Part shown: in pieces, positions 1 through 6,306 of the stretch
How positions within the stretch are numbered: the first letter of the stretch is position 1
Layout of the letters: each line of letters opens with the position of its first letter
Assembly (NCBI GenBank): GCA_965602635.1
Contig: CBFCZU010000107.1
Location: forward strand, 1-14,129
DNA from: CBFCZU01 sp965602635
GTDB lineage: Bacteria; Planctomycetota; Phycisphaerae; SM23-33
Length of the DNA: 14,129 bases
Reading direction: 5' to 3'
Notes under the pieces: model-generated
Told to the model about the DNA's origin: nothing
Database searches by the model: none
Seen by the model: only the letters and a program-made list of their open reading frames with translations
Translations under genes and position numbers: made by a program

Positions 1-2
1 CC

Positions 3-410
3 GGCGACCTGGTCCGAAACGGCATATTCATCGACACGCCCACCAAGCACGGGTTCATCGCCTTCTACCTTCAGCAGATGGGCCGGGTGGGCTACGACTA
101 TGGAGCGGGCACGGCCGCCGGGTACGCCAACTGGTGGTACTTCTACGATCCGAAGGATATGGGCGCGGTGGCCAAGGGGCTCAAGAAGCCCGGCCAGGTC
201 GTGCCCCGGTCGCGGACCAACGTGACCCTGGCGGGAGGCCTGCCGCTGTCGTACCTGTCCTACATCGCCGGCTCGTGTTTCGATGAGGAAGAGAACCTGC
301 TATACGTGTACGGCGTGCTGTCGAAGGGAAGCATCCACGCGTATCGGGTCAAGGATGCGGGCGGCGCCCGACAGGCAGCGGGCGATCGCCGGGAAAATCT
401 CGACAAATAG
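3..410 (+). CDS. C-terminal part of an unrecognised protein (5' truncated by window edge)
   Basis: The frame is open from the first full codon (position 3) to the TAG at 408-410, so the gene begins upstream of the window and 135 codons are visible. The protein is rich in aromatic residues and glycine. It includes the segments GIFIDTPTKHG, YANWWYFYDPKDMGAVAKG and ENLLYVYGVLSKGSIHAYRV. The last segment resembles a beta-propeller-like strand pair (LLYVYG..., IHAYRV), but this is weak. There is no membrane segment or PEP-CTERM signal, and the last 20 residues are charged. I do not recognise the family. No clear terminator separates it from the rpsB leader, although the 168-bp gap and a promoter-like sequence suggest separate transcription. 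Coding status rests on the long open frame and codon use typical of this GC-rich genome. Confidence 0.6.
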   Translation, partial: GDLVRNGIFIDTPTKHGFIAFYLQQMGRVGYDYGAGTAAGYANWWYFYDPKDMGAVAKGLKKPGQVVPRSRTNVTLAGGLPLSYLSYIAGSCFDEEENLLYVYGVLSKGSIHAYRVKDAGGARQAAGDRRENLDK

Positions 411-441
411 CCTTGACGGCCTTCTCGCCAGAACTTACTCT

Positions 442-450
442 TGCTAAACT
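442..450 (+). promoter_or_regulatory. Possible extended -10 promoter for the rpsB cluster
   Basis: TGCTAAACT at 442-450 reads as an extended -10 (TG, one base, TAAACT, 4 of 6 consensus bases). A TTGACG (413-418) lies too far upstream for this -10, but would be 17 nt from an alternative weaker TACTCT (436-441). Either start would give an rpsB mRNA with an untranslated leader of roughly 120-140 nt. This is a sequence-pattern call only. Confidence 0.35.
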
Positions 451-455
451 TGTTA

Positions 456-489
456 GCTGCGGGGAGCGTGTTTAGTGTGCGCTCGCAGC
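456..489 (+). promoter_or_regulatory. Bulged hairpin in the rpsB mRNA leader
   Basis: GCTGCG (456-461) pairs with CGCAGC (484-489), and AGCG (465-468) pairs with CGCT (480-483). The result is a 10-bp stem interrupted by a GGG bulge (462-464) and closed by an 11-nt loop. No U-tract follows, so it is not an intrinsic terminator. It would lie at the very 5' end of an mRNA started from the -10 at 445-450. rpsB leaders in other bacteria carry an autoregulatory S2-binding structure. Whether this hairpin does the same is inference. Confidence 0.45.
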
Positions 490-578
490 GAATGTGGTGT
501 GTTAACCTTTCCGGAAAACTTTTCGGCCAAGGCATTTGCCGTCCGGATGCCTGAATCCGGGCCCGATGGAGGTGCACG

Positions 579-1532
579 TTGGCGGACAGTGTCATCAAGC
601 AATTGATTGACGCCGGGATTCACTTCGGCCACCGAGTGAGCCGATGGAATCCGAAGATGCAGCCGTACATTCTCTCGAAGCGCAACTCAATCCACATCAT
701 CGACCCGAAGCAGACGCTCAGGGGCATCCTGGCGTCGAAGAAGTTCCTTTCCCAGGTGGTGGGAGGCGGCAAGGACGTTCTTCTGGTTGGCACGAAGCGT
801 CAGGCCCGCAAGGCGATCGAGGAGCACGCCCGGCGTGTGGGCATGCATTTCGTGACCGCCCGGTGGCTGGGCGGGATGTTGACGAACTTCGAGACGGTCC
901 GCTCCCGGTTGGCAAGGCTGGAGACGCTCGAGGGCCTCGACGCCGCGGGAACGATGGACCAGCAGTCGAAGAAGGAAGAGGCCCGGCTGCGGCGCGAGAT
1001 GCGGAAGATCAAGCGTAACCTGGACGGCGTCCGGAAGATGAATAGCCTGCCCGGGGCGGTGTTCGTGGTTGACGCCCGGCGCGAGGTGATTGCCCTGCGG
1101 GAGGCCCGCAAGCTGGGCATTCCCACAGTGGCGATTATCGACACGGACAGCGACCCGGACATGGTTGACATCCCGATCCCGGGCAATGACGACGCCATGC
1201 GGGCGATCGACCTGATTACCCGGGAGCTCTGCAACGCCATCGAGGTCGGCAAGGTGGGGCGTACGGACAAGGCCCCCGAGCCCGAGGAGCGTGCCCCGCG
1301 TAGGCGGAGCCGCCGGCAGGTCACGGCAAGGGCAGAGGCCCCAGAGGAAGCGCCGCCTGCAGCGGCGGCCGACGCGCCACCTGCCGAGGGCCAGGCAACT
1401 CCCGCTCCGGCGGCCGCCGACGCGCCGCCTGCCGAGGGCCAGGCAGCCCCCGCCCCCGTGGCGCCCCAGGCCCCGAGCCCGGAGGCCCCGGGCAAGGCTG
1501 ACGAGGCCGGGCCTGGCGCCGCCCCGGCATAG
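579..1532 (+). CDS. rpsB: 30S ribosomal protein S2 with extended C-terminal tail
   Basis: S2 is a small-subunit ribosomal protein near the mRNA exit side. Family hallmarks are plain: AGIHFGHRVSRWNPKMQPYI (residues 12-31), NSIHIIDPKQT (36-46), ARWLGGMLTNFETV (94-107) and AIIDTDSDPDMVDIPIPGND (185-204). The start is TTG at 579, chosen because GGAGGTG (568-574) sits 4 nt upstream, no ATG or GTG lies in frame nearby, and the protein then begins at the usual S2 N-terminus. The S2 fold ends near residue 228. The remaining ~89 residues are a low-complexity tail, first Arg-rich (RAPRRRSRRQ) and then Ala/Pro-rich, with a 16-residue tandem repeat. The total of 317 aa compares with about 230-260 in most bacteria. 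It is first in the rpsB-tsf-pyrH-frr cluster, with tsf 64 nt downstream. Confidence 0.97.
   Translation: MADSVIKQLIDAGIHFGHRVSRWNPKMQPYILSKRNSIHIIDPKQTLRGILASKKFLSQVVGGGKDVLLVGTKRQARKAIEEHARRVGMHFVTARWLGGMLTNFETVRSRLARLETLEGLDAAGTMDQQSKKEEARLRREMRKIKRNLDGVRKMNSLPGAVFVVDARREVIALREARKLGIPTVAIIDTDSDPDMVDIPIPGNDDAMRAIDLITRELCNAIEVGKVGRTDKAPEPEERAPRRRSRRQVTARAEAPEEAPPAAAADAPPAEGQATPAPAAADAPPAEGQAAPAPVAPQAPSPEAPGKADEAGPGAAPA
1362..1457 (+). repeat. Tandem 48-bp duplication inside the rpsB tail
   Basis: Two adjacent 48-nt units (1362-1409 and 1410-1457) encode AAADAPPAEGQATPAP and AAADAPPAEGQAAPAP. They differ at only a few bases, so the duplication looks fairly recent or slippage-prone. It preserves the reading frame. 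Confidence 0.9.
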
Positions 1533-1554
1533 ATGAGCGACCATTCCCCATCGC

Positions 1555-1572
1555 TCCCGCCGATCGGCGGGA
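1555..1572. other. Perfect 18-bp palindrome in the rpsB-tsf spacer
   Basis: TCCCGCCGATCGGCGGGA is its own reverse complement. It lies 22 nt after the rpsB stop and 24 nt before the tsf start. With no T-tract it is unlikely to be a full terminator. It could be a partial attenuator, a 3'-end stabiliser for the rpsB message, or a processing site, and rpsB-tsf spacers elsewhere often contain an attenuating hairpin. The function here is inferred. Confidence 0.5.
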
Positions 1573-1596
1573 CGGACAGGAACAGCGAGACGAATC

Positions 1597-2388
1597 ATGG
1601 CTGAGATTACCGCGGCGCAGGTCAAGGCCCTGCGCGACATGACCGGGCAGGGCATGATGGAGTGCAAGAAGGCGCTGGCCGAGGCCGGCGGCGAGATCGA
1701 GGCGGCGGTCGATTTTCTCCGCAAGAAGGGGCTGATGAAGGCGGAGAAGAAGGCTGCCCGCCAGACCGCCGAGGGCCTCGTGGCCGTGCACGCCGACTCC
1801 GGCATGGCGGCGATGGTGGAGGTCGTCTGCGAGACCGACTTCTGCGCCCGCAACGATGAATTCAAGGCCATGGTTCAGCAGGTGGCGGCGCTGGCGGCGG
1901 GCGGGCCCGACGGCGACGTCCAGGCCACCGACGAGATCGACCAGGCCGTGCAGGGCTGCTTCGCCAAGATCGCCGAGAACATGGGCTACTCGCGCGGGGT
2001 GAAGCTCTCGGCGGCGACGGTCGGACGCTACGTTCACCACAACGGCAAGGTCGGCGTGCTGGTCGGCGTCGAGGGCGAGATCGCCCCGGAGACGCTCAGC
2101 GACCTGTGCATGCACATCGCCTTCACCGACCCGTTGGCGATCAGCACCGACGAGGTGCCCGCCGACGTGGTCGAGCGCGAGCAGCGGCTGGCCAGCGAGG
2201 AGGCGGCCGAGACCGGCAAGCCGCCGGAGATCGTCGAGAAGATCGTCCAGGGCAAGGTCCGCAAGTTCCTCGCCGCAAACGCCCTGCTGGAGCAGCCGTT
2301 CGTCAAGGACGACAAGAAAAAGGTCAAGCAGGTACTGGGTCAGGCGAAGGTGACCGGCTTCGCGCGGTTCGCCGTGGGAGAGGGTTGA
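1597..2388 (+). CDS. tsf: Translation elongation factor Ts
   Basis: EF-Ts is the cytoplasmic nucleotide exchange factor that releases GDP from EF-Tu. The N-terminal UBA-like domain is seen in VKALRDMTGQGMMECKKAL (residues 9-27). The EF-Tu-contacting signature TDFCARNDEF is at 80-89, equivalent to the family TDFVAxN motif. Two dimerisation-type subdomains follow. At 263 aa it is slightly shorter than the E. coli protein (about 283). The start ATG gives the canonical MAEIT N-terminus, and the upstream Shine-Dalgarno is weak (purine-rich AGCGAGACGAA). The stop codon is 8 nt before the pyrH ATG, so the two are probably co-translated. Confidence 0.97.
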   Translation: MAEITAAQVKALRDMTGQGMMECKKALAEAGGEIEAAVDFLRKKGLMKAEKKAARQTAEGLVAVHADSGMAAMVEVVCETDFCARNDEFKAMVQQVAALAAGGPDGDVQATDEIDQAVQGCFAKIAENMGYSRGVKLSAATVGRYVHHNGKVGVLVGVEGEIAPETLSDLCMHIAFTDPLAISTDEVPADVVEREQRLASEEAAETGKPPEIVEKIVQGKVRKFLAANALLEQPFVKDDKKKVKQVLGQAKVTGFARFAVGEG

Positions 2389-2396
2389 TCGCAGTC

Positions 2397-3122
2397 ATGG
2401 GCGGTGAGGCCGCCTATCGCCGTGTGCTCCTGAAGGTTTCCGGGGAGGCGTTCTGCGCGCCGGGCGGGTCCGGCATCCAGCCGGCGGCGCTTCAGGCGCT
2501 GGTTGGCGAGTTGGCGGGGGCGCGCGAAATGGGCGTCCAACTGGCGATGGTTCCCGGGGGCGGGAACTTCTTCCGCGGCCGGGTGCTGGCCCAGGGGGGC
2601 GCCATCGACCGCCACACCGCCGACGCGATGGGCATGCTGGCGACGGTGATGAACGCCCTGGCGCTGGCCGACGCGCTTGAGGCCGTCGGGATACCCGCCC
2701 GGGCCACCTCGGCCGTCGCCATGGGCGAGATGTGCGAGCCCTTCGACCGCCGCCGCGTGATAGAGCATCTCGAGGCCGGGCGCGTCGTGCTGCTCGGAGG
2801 GGGCACCGGCCAGCCGTTCTTCACCACCGACACCTGCGCCGCCCTGCGGGCCTGCCAGATCGGCGCCGACGCGCTGTTCAAGGCGACGAAGGTGGACGGC
2901 GTCTTCGAGGCCGACCCGGCCACGCACCCCCAGGCCGCCAAGTTCGACCGGCTCACCTACGGCGAGGTGCTCTCCCGCCAGTTGGGCGTGATGGACCTGG
3001 CCGCGGTGTCGCTGTGCATGGAATCGCGGATTCCGGTGGTTGTTTTCAAGCTGGACAAACCGGGCAACCTGGCCGCGGCCATGCGCGGCGAGCCGGTGGG
3101 AACGCTGGTCTGCGCCGAATAG
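2397..3122 (+). CDS. pyrH: Uridylate (UMP) kinase
   Basis: This amino-acid-kinase-fold enzyme phosphorylates UMP to UDP with ATP in pyrimidine nucleotide synthesis. Visible motifs are LLKVSGEAF (11-19, phosphate-binding Lys13), MVPGGGNFFRG (51-61), the UMP-binding-region helix TADAMGMLATVMNAL (74-88), VVLLGGGTGQPFFTTDT (130-146) and ALFKATKVDGVFEADP (159-174). The length of 241 aa is normal. The reading frame is open further upstream through tsf, but ATG at 2397 gives the family N-terminus, with a GGGAGAGGG tract about 12 nt upstream (2376-2384). TTG at 2385 overlapping the tsf stop is a less likely start. It sits in conserved order after tsf, so UMP kinase and translation factors share a transcript. 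Confidence 0.97.
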   Translation: MGGEAAYRRVLLKVSGEAFCAPGGSGIQPAALQALVGELAGAREMGVQLAMVPGGGNFFRGRVLAQGGAIDRHTADAMGMLATVMNALALADALEAVGIPARATSAVAMGEMCEPFDRRRVIEHLEAGRVVLLGGGTGQPFFTTDTCAALRACQIGADALFKATKVDGVFEADPATHPQAAKFDRLTYGEVLSRQLGVMDLAAVSLCMESRIPVVVFKLDKPGNLAAAMRGEPVGTLVCAE

Positions 3123-3186
3123 CCCCGCCGCGCCCGGCGGCATCTCGTGGAGGCCCCCAAAATCCCTGCCCGCCGCGTGCAATTCG

Positions 3187-3195
3187 TGGTATCCT
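3187..3195 (+). promoter_or_regulatory. Weak extended -10-like sequence upstream of frr
   Basis: TGGTATCCT fits an extended -10 (TG, one base, TATCCT) in the 142-nt pyrH-frr gap. I see no matching -35. The gap is wide enough for frr to have its own promoter. The call is tentative. Confidence 0.25.
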
Positions 3196-3264
3196 GCCCG
3201 GCACGACGGATGCAATCGCGGCGGCGCGGGCGTTGTCAGCACTGATTCTGAGGAGAATCCGGTC

Positions 3265-3825
3265 ATGCCGATGGATGACATACTCCTGGATTGCGAAGAA
3301 CGGATGGACAAGGTCGTCGATTTCTTCCAGCGCGAGCTTCGCGGCATCCGCACCGGCCGCGCGTCGGCGGGACTGGTGGAATTCATCAAGGTCGATTACT
3401 ACGGCTCGCCGACCGACCTGAGGCAGCTCGCCTCGATCGCCGTCCCCGAGCCGGACCTGATCGTCGTCAAGCCCTTCGACCCGGGCACCACGAAGGACAT
3501 CGAGAAGGCGATCCTGGCCTCCGAGCTGGGCATCACGCCCCGGACCGACGGCAAGATCATCCGCCTGCCGGTCCCGTCGCTGGCGGTGGATCGCCGCCAG
3601 CAACTGGCCTCGCAGATCAAGAAGATGGCCGAGCAGGCGCGCGTCGCCGTCCGCAACGTCCGGCGGGACGCGAACAAGGCCGCCGACAAGGAGAAGAGCC
3701 AGTCCGTCCTCACCGAGGACGACCTTGAGAAATGCAGGCACGAGGTTCAGGAACTTACCGACGAATACTCCGGGAAGATCGACGAGGTGCTGGAGGCAAA
3801 GACCAAGGAGATCACCGAGGGCTGA
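3265..3825 (+). CDS. frr: Ribosome recycling factor
   Basis: RRF works with EF-G to split post-termination ribosomes. The 186-aa length matches the family (about 185). Key segments are RELRGIRTGRAS (23-34), the central domain with ASIAVPEPDLIVVKPFDPG (56-74), and the arginine-rich helix VRNVRRDANK (129-138) that contacts 23S rRNA. The start ATG at 3265 is preceded by AGGAG (3251-3255) with 9-nt spacing. The ATG two codons later (3271) would be 15 nt away and is less likely. The gene ends only 5 nt before tRNA-Lys, so frr mRNA and the tRNA are probably on one transcript separated by RNase P. Confidence 0.97.
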   Translation: MPMDDILLDCEERMDKVVDFFQRELRGIRTGRASAGLVEFIKVDYYGSPTDLRQLASIAVPEPDLIVVKPFDPGTTKDIEKAILASELGITPRTDGKIIRLPVPSLAVDRRQQLASQIKKMAEQARVAVRNVRRDANKAADKEKSQSVLTEDDLEKCRHEVQELTDEYSGKIDEVLEAKTKEITEG

Positions 3826-3830
3826 ATGGC

Positions 3831-3903
3831 GAGGGAGTAGCTCAATTGGCAGAGCAACGGCCTTTTAAGCCGTAGGTCCTGGGTTCGAGCCCCAGCTCCC
3901 TCA
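3831..3903 (+). tRNA. tRNA-Lys (anticodon TTT)
   Basis: It folds as a complete cloverleaf: a perfect 7-bp acceptor stem (GAGGGAG/CTCCCTC), a D-stem GCTC/GAGC, an anticodon stem ACGGC/GCCGT with loop CTTTTAA, a T-stem CTGGG/CCCAG with loop TTCGAGC, and discriminator A. CCA is not encoded and must be added by the nucleotidyltransferase. It starts 5 nt after the frr stop. Confidence 0.97.
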
Positions 3904-3998
3904 TTCATTATGAGGCAAGAAGTTATGGAAGATTCTGGCGCGGCCGCAGGGGGCGCGCGTAGCCCGACGGCGGCGCCCAAGACGGCGGCAAGACAACA

Positions 3999-4073
3999 GG
4001 CCCTATCGTCTAGTCAGGCCTAGGACACCGGCTTTTCAAGCCGGCAACACGGGTTCGAATCCCGTTGGGGCCA
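3999..4073 (+). tRNA. tRNA-Glu (anticodon TTC)
   Basis: The cloverleaf has acceptor GGCCCTA/TGGGGCC (one T-G wobble), a 3-bp D-stem GTC/GAC typical of tRNA-Glu, an anticodon stem CCGGC/GCCGG with loop TTTTCAA, a T-stem ACGGG/CCCGT with loop TTCGAAT, and discriminator A. CCA is not encoded. It lies 95 nt after tRNA-Lys with nothing recognisable between, so the two may be co-transcribed. Confidence 0.96.
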
Positions 4074-4171
4074 TCGCCCACCCACGGGCTGGGGCTTGCT
4101 CCGGACTGGCCGGAAGCACCCCCGCCCGCGCGGCGCTCGTACCGGGCACCTAGACGCTCCGAGGGTGCGCA

Positions 4172-5152
4172 ATGAACGTCCTGCTCACCGGAGGGGCCGG
4201 ATACATCGGCTCCCACGTCGTTCGCGTCCTGGCCGCTGCCGGGCATAGCTGCCTCGTGTACGACAACCTCAGCGCCGGCCATCGGCAGGCCGTGGGCGAC
4301 GTCCCGATGGTCGTCGGCGACATCAGCGACGCCGAGGCCTTGGCCGGGGCCATGAGCGAGCACTCCACCGAGGCGGTCATCCACCTGGCGGCGTTCATCG
4401 AGGCCGGCGAGTCGGTGGTCGAGCCGGGCAAGTATTTCCGCAACAACACGGTCGGGGGGCTGGCGCTGCTGGAGGCGATGCGTTCGGCCGGGGTGTCGCG
4501 GATGGTCTTCTCATCGACGGCGGCGGTTTACGGCCAGCCGGAGCACGTCCCAAGCCGCGAGACCGACCGCACCGAACCGATCAACCCCTACGGCGCCAGC
4601 AAGCTGGCCGTCGAGCTGATGCTGGGCGGGTTCGCCGCCGCACACGGCATGGGCTTCGTCTCGCTGAGGTATTTCAACGTCGCCGGTGCCCACGGCGACG
4701 GGGACATCGGCGAGGCCCACGACCCCGAGACGCACCTCATCCCGCTGGCCCTGCAGGTCCCGCTGGTCCAGAGGGAGTCGATAAGCGTCTTCGGCGAGGA
4801 CTACGACACGCCCGACGGCACCTGCGTCCGCGACTACATCCACGTGATGGACCTCGCCTCGGCCCACGTGCTGGCGCTGGGCGCCGCCGAGGCCGGAGCC
4901 GTGAAGGTCTTCAATCTCGGCAACGGCGAGGGGTTCTCCGTTCGGGAGGTGCTCGACGCCTGCCGCGAGGTCACGGGCCACCCGCTGCCCGCCAGTTCGG
5001 CCCCGCGCCGACCCGGCGACCCACCCCGCCTGGTGGCCTCCTGCGAGAAGGCACAGGCCGAGCTTGGCTGGAAGCGGGAGTTCCCCGACCTGAAAACCAT
5101 CGTCGCCCACGCCTGGAAGTGGCACCAGTCGCATCCGGAGGGATACGGATAG
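4172..5152 (+). CDS. galE: UDP-glucose 4-epimerase
   Basis: GalE interconverts UDP-glucose and UDP-galactose using bound NAD, supplying galactose units for polysaccharide or glycan synthesis. It is an extended SDR: TGGAGYIGSH (6-15) is the glycine-rich NAD site, DNLSAG (31-36) follows beta-2, HLAAFIEAGESV (71-82) matches the family HxAA segment, Thr116 in SSTAAVYG is the catalytic Ser/Thr, and Tyr140-x3-Lys144 in NPYGASK is the catalytic pair. SLRYFNVAGA and the C-terminal RRPGDPP sugar-nucleotide motif are present. At 326 aa it is slightly short but normal. ATG at 4172 gives the exact family N-terminus, preceded by CGAGGGTG. It stands alone between tRNA genes. Confidence 0.95.
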   Translation: MNVLLTGGAGYIGSHVVRVLAAAGHSCLVYDNLSAGHRQAVGDVPMVVGDISDAEALAGAMSEHSTEAVIHLAAFIEAGESVVEPGKYFRNNTVGGLALLEAMRSAGVSRMVFSSTAAVYGQPEHVPSRETDRTEPINPYGASKLAVELMLGGFAAAHGMGFVSLRYFNVAGAHGDGDIGEAHDPETHLIPLALQVPLVQRESISVFGEDYDTPDGTCVRDYIHVMDLASAHVLALGAAEAGAVKVFNLGNGEGFSVREVLDACREVTGHPLPASSAPRRPGDPPRLVASCEKAQAELGWKREFPDLKTIVAHAWKWHQSHPEGYG

Positions 5153-5224
5153 CAGCAGATCGGGCGCGGGGGGCAACAGGGCCAAGGGCAAAGTCAGGAC
5201 TTCGAGGCCCGGCCACCGCGCCGC

Positions 5225-5254
5225 TTGACAGGCCGGCCCCGCCCCCCTTACACT
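5225..5254 (+). promoter_or_regulatory. Sigma70-type promoter of tRNA-Val
   Basis: A perfect -35 TTGACA (5225-5230) is separated by 18 nt from TACACT (5249-5254, 4 of 6). Transcription would begin near 5261, about 15 nt before the mature tRNA. The short leader and strong -35 fit a stable-RNA promoter. Confidence 0.75.
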
Positions 5255-5275
5255 TAGGCCTGAAACCGACTTCCC

Positions 5276-5349
5276 GGGCCGTTAGCTCAGTTGGCTAGAG
5301 CGCCTGCTCGACACGCAGGAGGTCAGTGGTTCAAGTCCACTACGGCCCA
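5276..5349 (+). tRNA. tRNA-Val (anticodon GAC) with C at position 33
   Basis: A perfect 7-bp acceptor stem (GGGCCGT/ACGGCCC), D-stem GCTC/GAGC, anticodon stem CCTGC/GCAGG, T-stem AGTGG/CCACT with loop TTCAAGT, and discriminator A make a complete cloverleaf. The anticodon loop reads TCGACAC, so GAC is at 34-36 (Val; A35, C36 and A73 agree with valine identity). Position 33 is C instead of the almost universal U. CCA is not encoded. Its own promoter and terminator suggest it is expressed. Confidence 0.93.
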
Positions 5350-5361
5350 TGCGATTTTGGG

Positions 5362-5399
5362 AAAAGGGCTTAGGAGAAATTCTGAGCCCTTTTGCTTTT
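5362..5399 (+). terminator. Intrinsic terminator of tRNA-Val
   Basis: AAAAGGGCTTAG (5362-5373) pairs with CTGAGCCCTTTT (5382-5393) over 12 bp with one G-U wobble and an 8-nt loop. It is followed by GCTTTT. It starts 12 nt after the tRNA. The A-rich 5' side means it could also work on the minus strand. Confidence 0.85.
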
Positions 5400-5477
5400 C
5401 CGATTTCGACGCCAGGGGACACTTTTCCATTCTGGAGCAGTTCGCGCTCGGATGTGCCCTTTTCCGATAGAGTAGGC

Positions 5478-5643
5478 ATGGAAACCTGCTCGATGGACCT
5501 GAGGGAACGGGGCATACGGGCGTACGATCAGAAGGTCGGAACGCAGGAACAGTTGGCGAAGCTTTTTGGTGTGAGTGCCAGGTGGATCAAGAAGCTTCTG
5601 CGGCGTCGCCGCGAAACGGGTTCGATGGCTCCCAAGCCGCATG
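5478..5643 (+). pseudogene. Truncated IS630-type transposase N-terminus (HTH only)
   Basis: ATG at 5478 opens METCSMDLRERGIRAYDQ..., followed by GTQEQLAKLFGVSARWIKKL and RRRRETGSMAPKPH. This is the helix-turn-helix start typical of IS630/Tc1-like transposases, ending at the APKPH linker. About 55 codons fit the family. The catalytic DDE domain is absent: after PKPH the sequence switches exactly into the 84-bp repeat at 5644. The frame stays open to 5804 but no longer resembles a transposase. This is an insertion-sequence remnant next to a tRNA gene. The transposase origin is inferred from pattern; an unrelated HTH protein is possible but less likely. Confidence 0.7.
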
Positions 5644-5727
5644 ACCCTGCAATTGCACCAGGTTTCCAGGAATGCCCAAGTGTCAGTTTCGGCACACCTT
5701 GCGCTTGCCACGAATGCTCAGGCCTGG
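5644..5727 (+). repeat. 84-bp dispersed repeat, copy 1
   Basis: The unit runs from ACCCTGCAATTG to GCTCAGGCCTGG. It aligns without gaps to the reverse complement of 13761-13844, with about 11 mismatches by hand count. It abuts the truncated transposase directly. On the minus strand it contains TTGGGC, 16 nt, TGCAAT, which is a degraded version of the promoter boxes present in copy 2. No gene lies immediately downstream on that strand. Confidence 0.85.
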
Positions 5728-5975
5728 AGGCGAATAGGGCCGCCTCCGGCCGGGGAGCCCAAACGCTGCCGTCAGGGTCAGACCGGGAGGGGCGCCTTCA
5801 GTAGGACCAGGCCGAGGGTGTCCACCACGTCGTCTTCGAGGGCAGCAAGGCCGTGGGAGGGGCTACGCATCCCTGCGGCGCCAGTGCCCGTCAGGAGAAC
5901 CTGCGCCACTTCGTCAGGAGGCCCGGCCGGGGCAGCGGCGCGATCCCTGTTGAGGGGAACTGCCGATGCTGCCCA
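5728..5975. other. Unassigned sequence between the repeat and the mcrC-like fragment
   Basis: Open frames run through on both strands: a minus-strand frame continuous with the McrC fragment and ending at 5778, and a plus-strand frame starting within. Neither resembles a family I know. The minus-strand extension does not look like the McrC C-terminus. No RNA gene, hairpin or promoter stands out. It is probably decayed or rearranged DNA. Confidence 0.4.
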
Positions 5976-6209
5976 GCCGGCTGCATAGCCCGACAAGGGA
6001 TCACCGTCGCCTTCTTGCCACCTCAGGTAGGCGTAGATCTGATACAGGTAGCCGCTCTTGAGGACTCCTTCTCTGAATCGACTGCTCGTCTGGACGGAGG
6101 TGAATTTCGTATCGATCACGATGCGGCGACCTGCCAGGCGGTGCTCCAGCACGATATCTGTCTGCATCGCTGGAAGGATGCTGTCGATTCTGCCGGTCTT
6201 CTGCTCGAC
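5976..6209 (-). pseudogene. McrC-like restriction subunit fragment (PD-(D/E)XK nuclease core)
   Basis: In the minus-strand frame ending at 5778, the stretch from VEQKTGRIDSILPAMQTDIV through RRIVIDTKFTSVQ, SGYLYQIYAYLRWQEG and DPLSGYAAG looks like the nuclease part of McrC-type 5-methylcytosine restriction subunits. The nuclease signature is TDI (first Asp), then IDTK (Asp-x-Lys), followed by the QxxxY helix in YLYQIYAYL. A full McrC is several hundred residues long; only about 78 codons match. The N-terminal half is missing, upstream sequence is unrelated, and the frame diverges after AAG. No McrB-type AAA GTPase lies nearby. I read this as the remnant of a lost restriction system. Confidence 0.6.
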
Positions 6210-6306
6210 CGCCAGGAGAGCACATGAATGAGCTGAAGCAGCGCGAAGCGGCGGCTGTGCCCTCCCCCGCGCTCGCAGGCCCTCTGAAAGGAAGGAGAAT
6301 AGATTC

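Noticed and set aside
687..1871. Long minus-strand open frame (394 codons) opposite rpsB and tsf
   Set aside because: It is antisense to two unmistakable conserved genes, and its translation is Arg/Leu/His-rich with no domain. This is a common artefact in GC-rich DNA.
3123..3140. CCGCC...GGCGG hairpin just after the pyrH stop
   Set aside because: The stem is short and has no T-run, so it is not a supportable intrinsic terminator.
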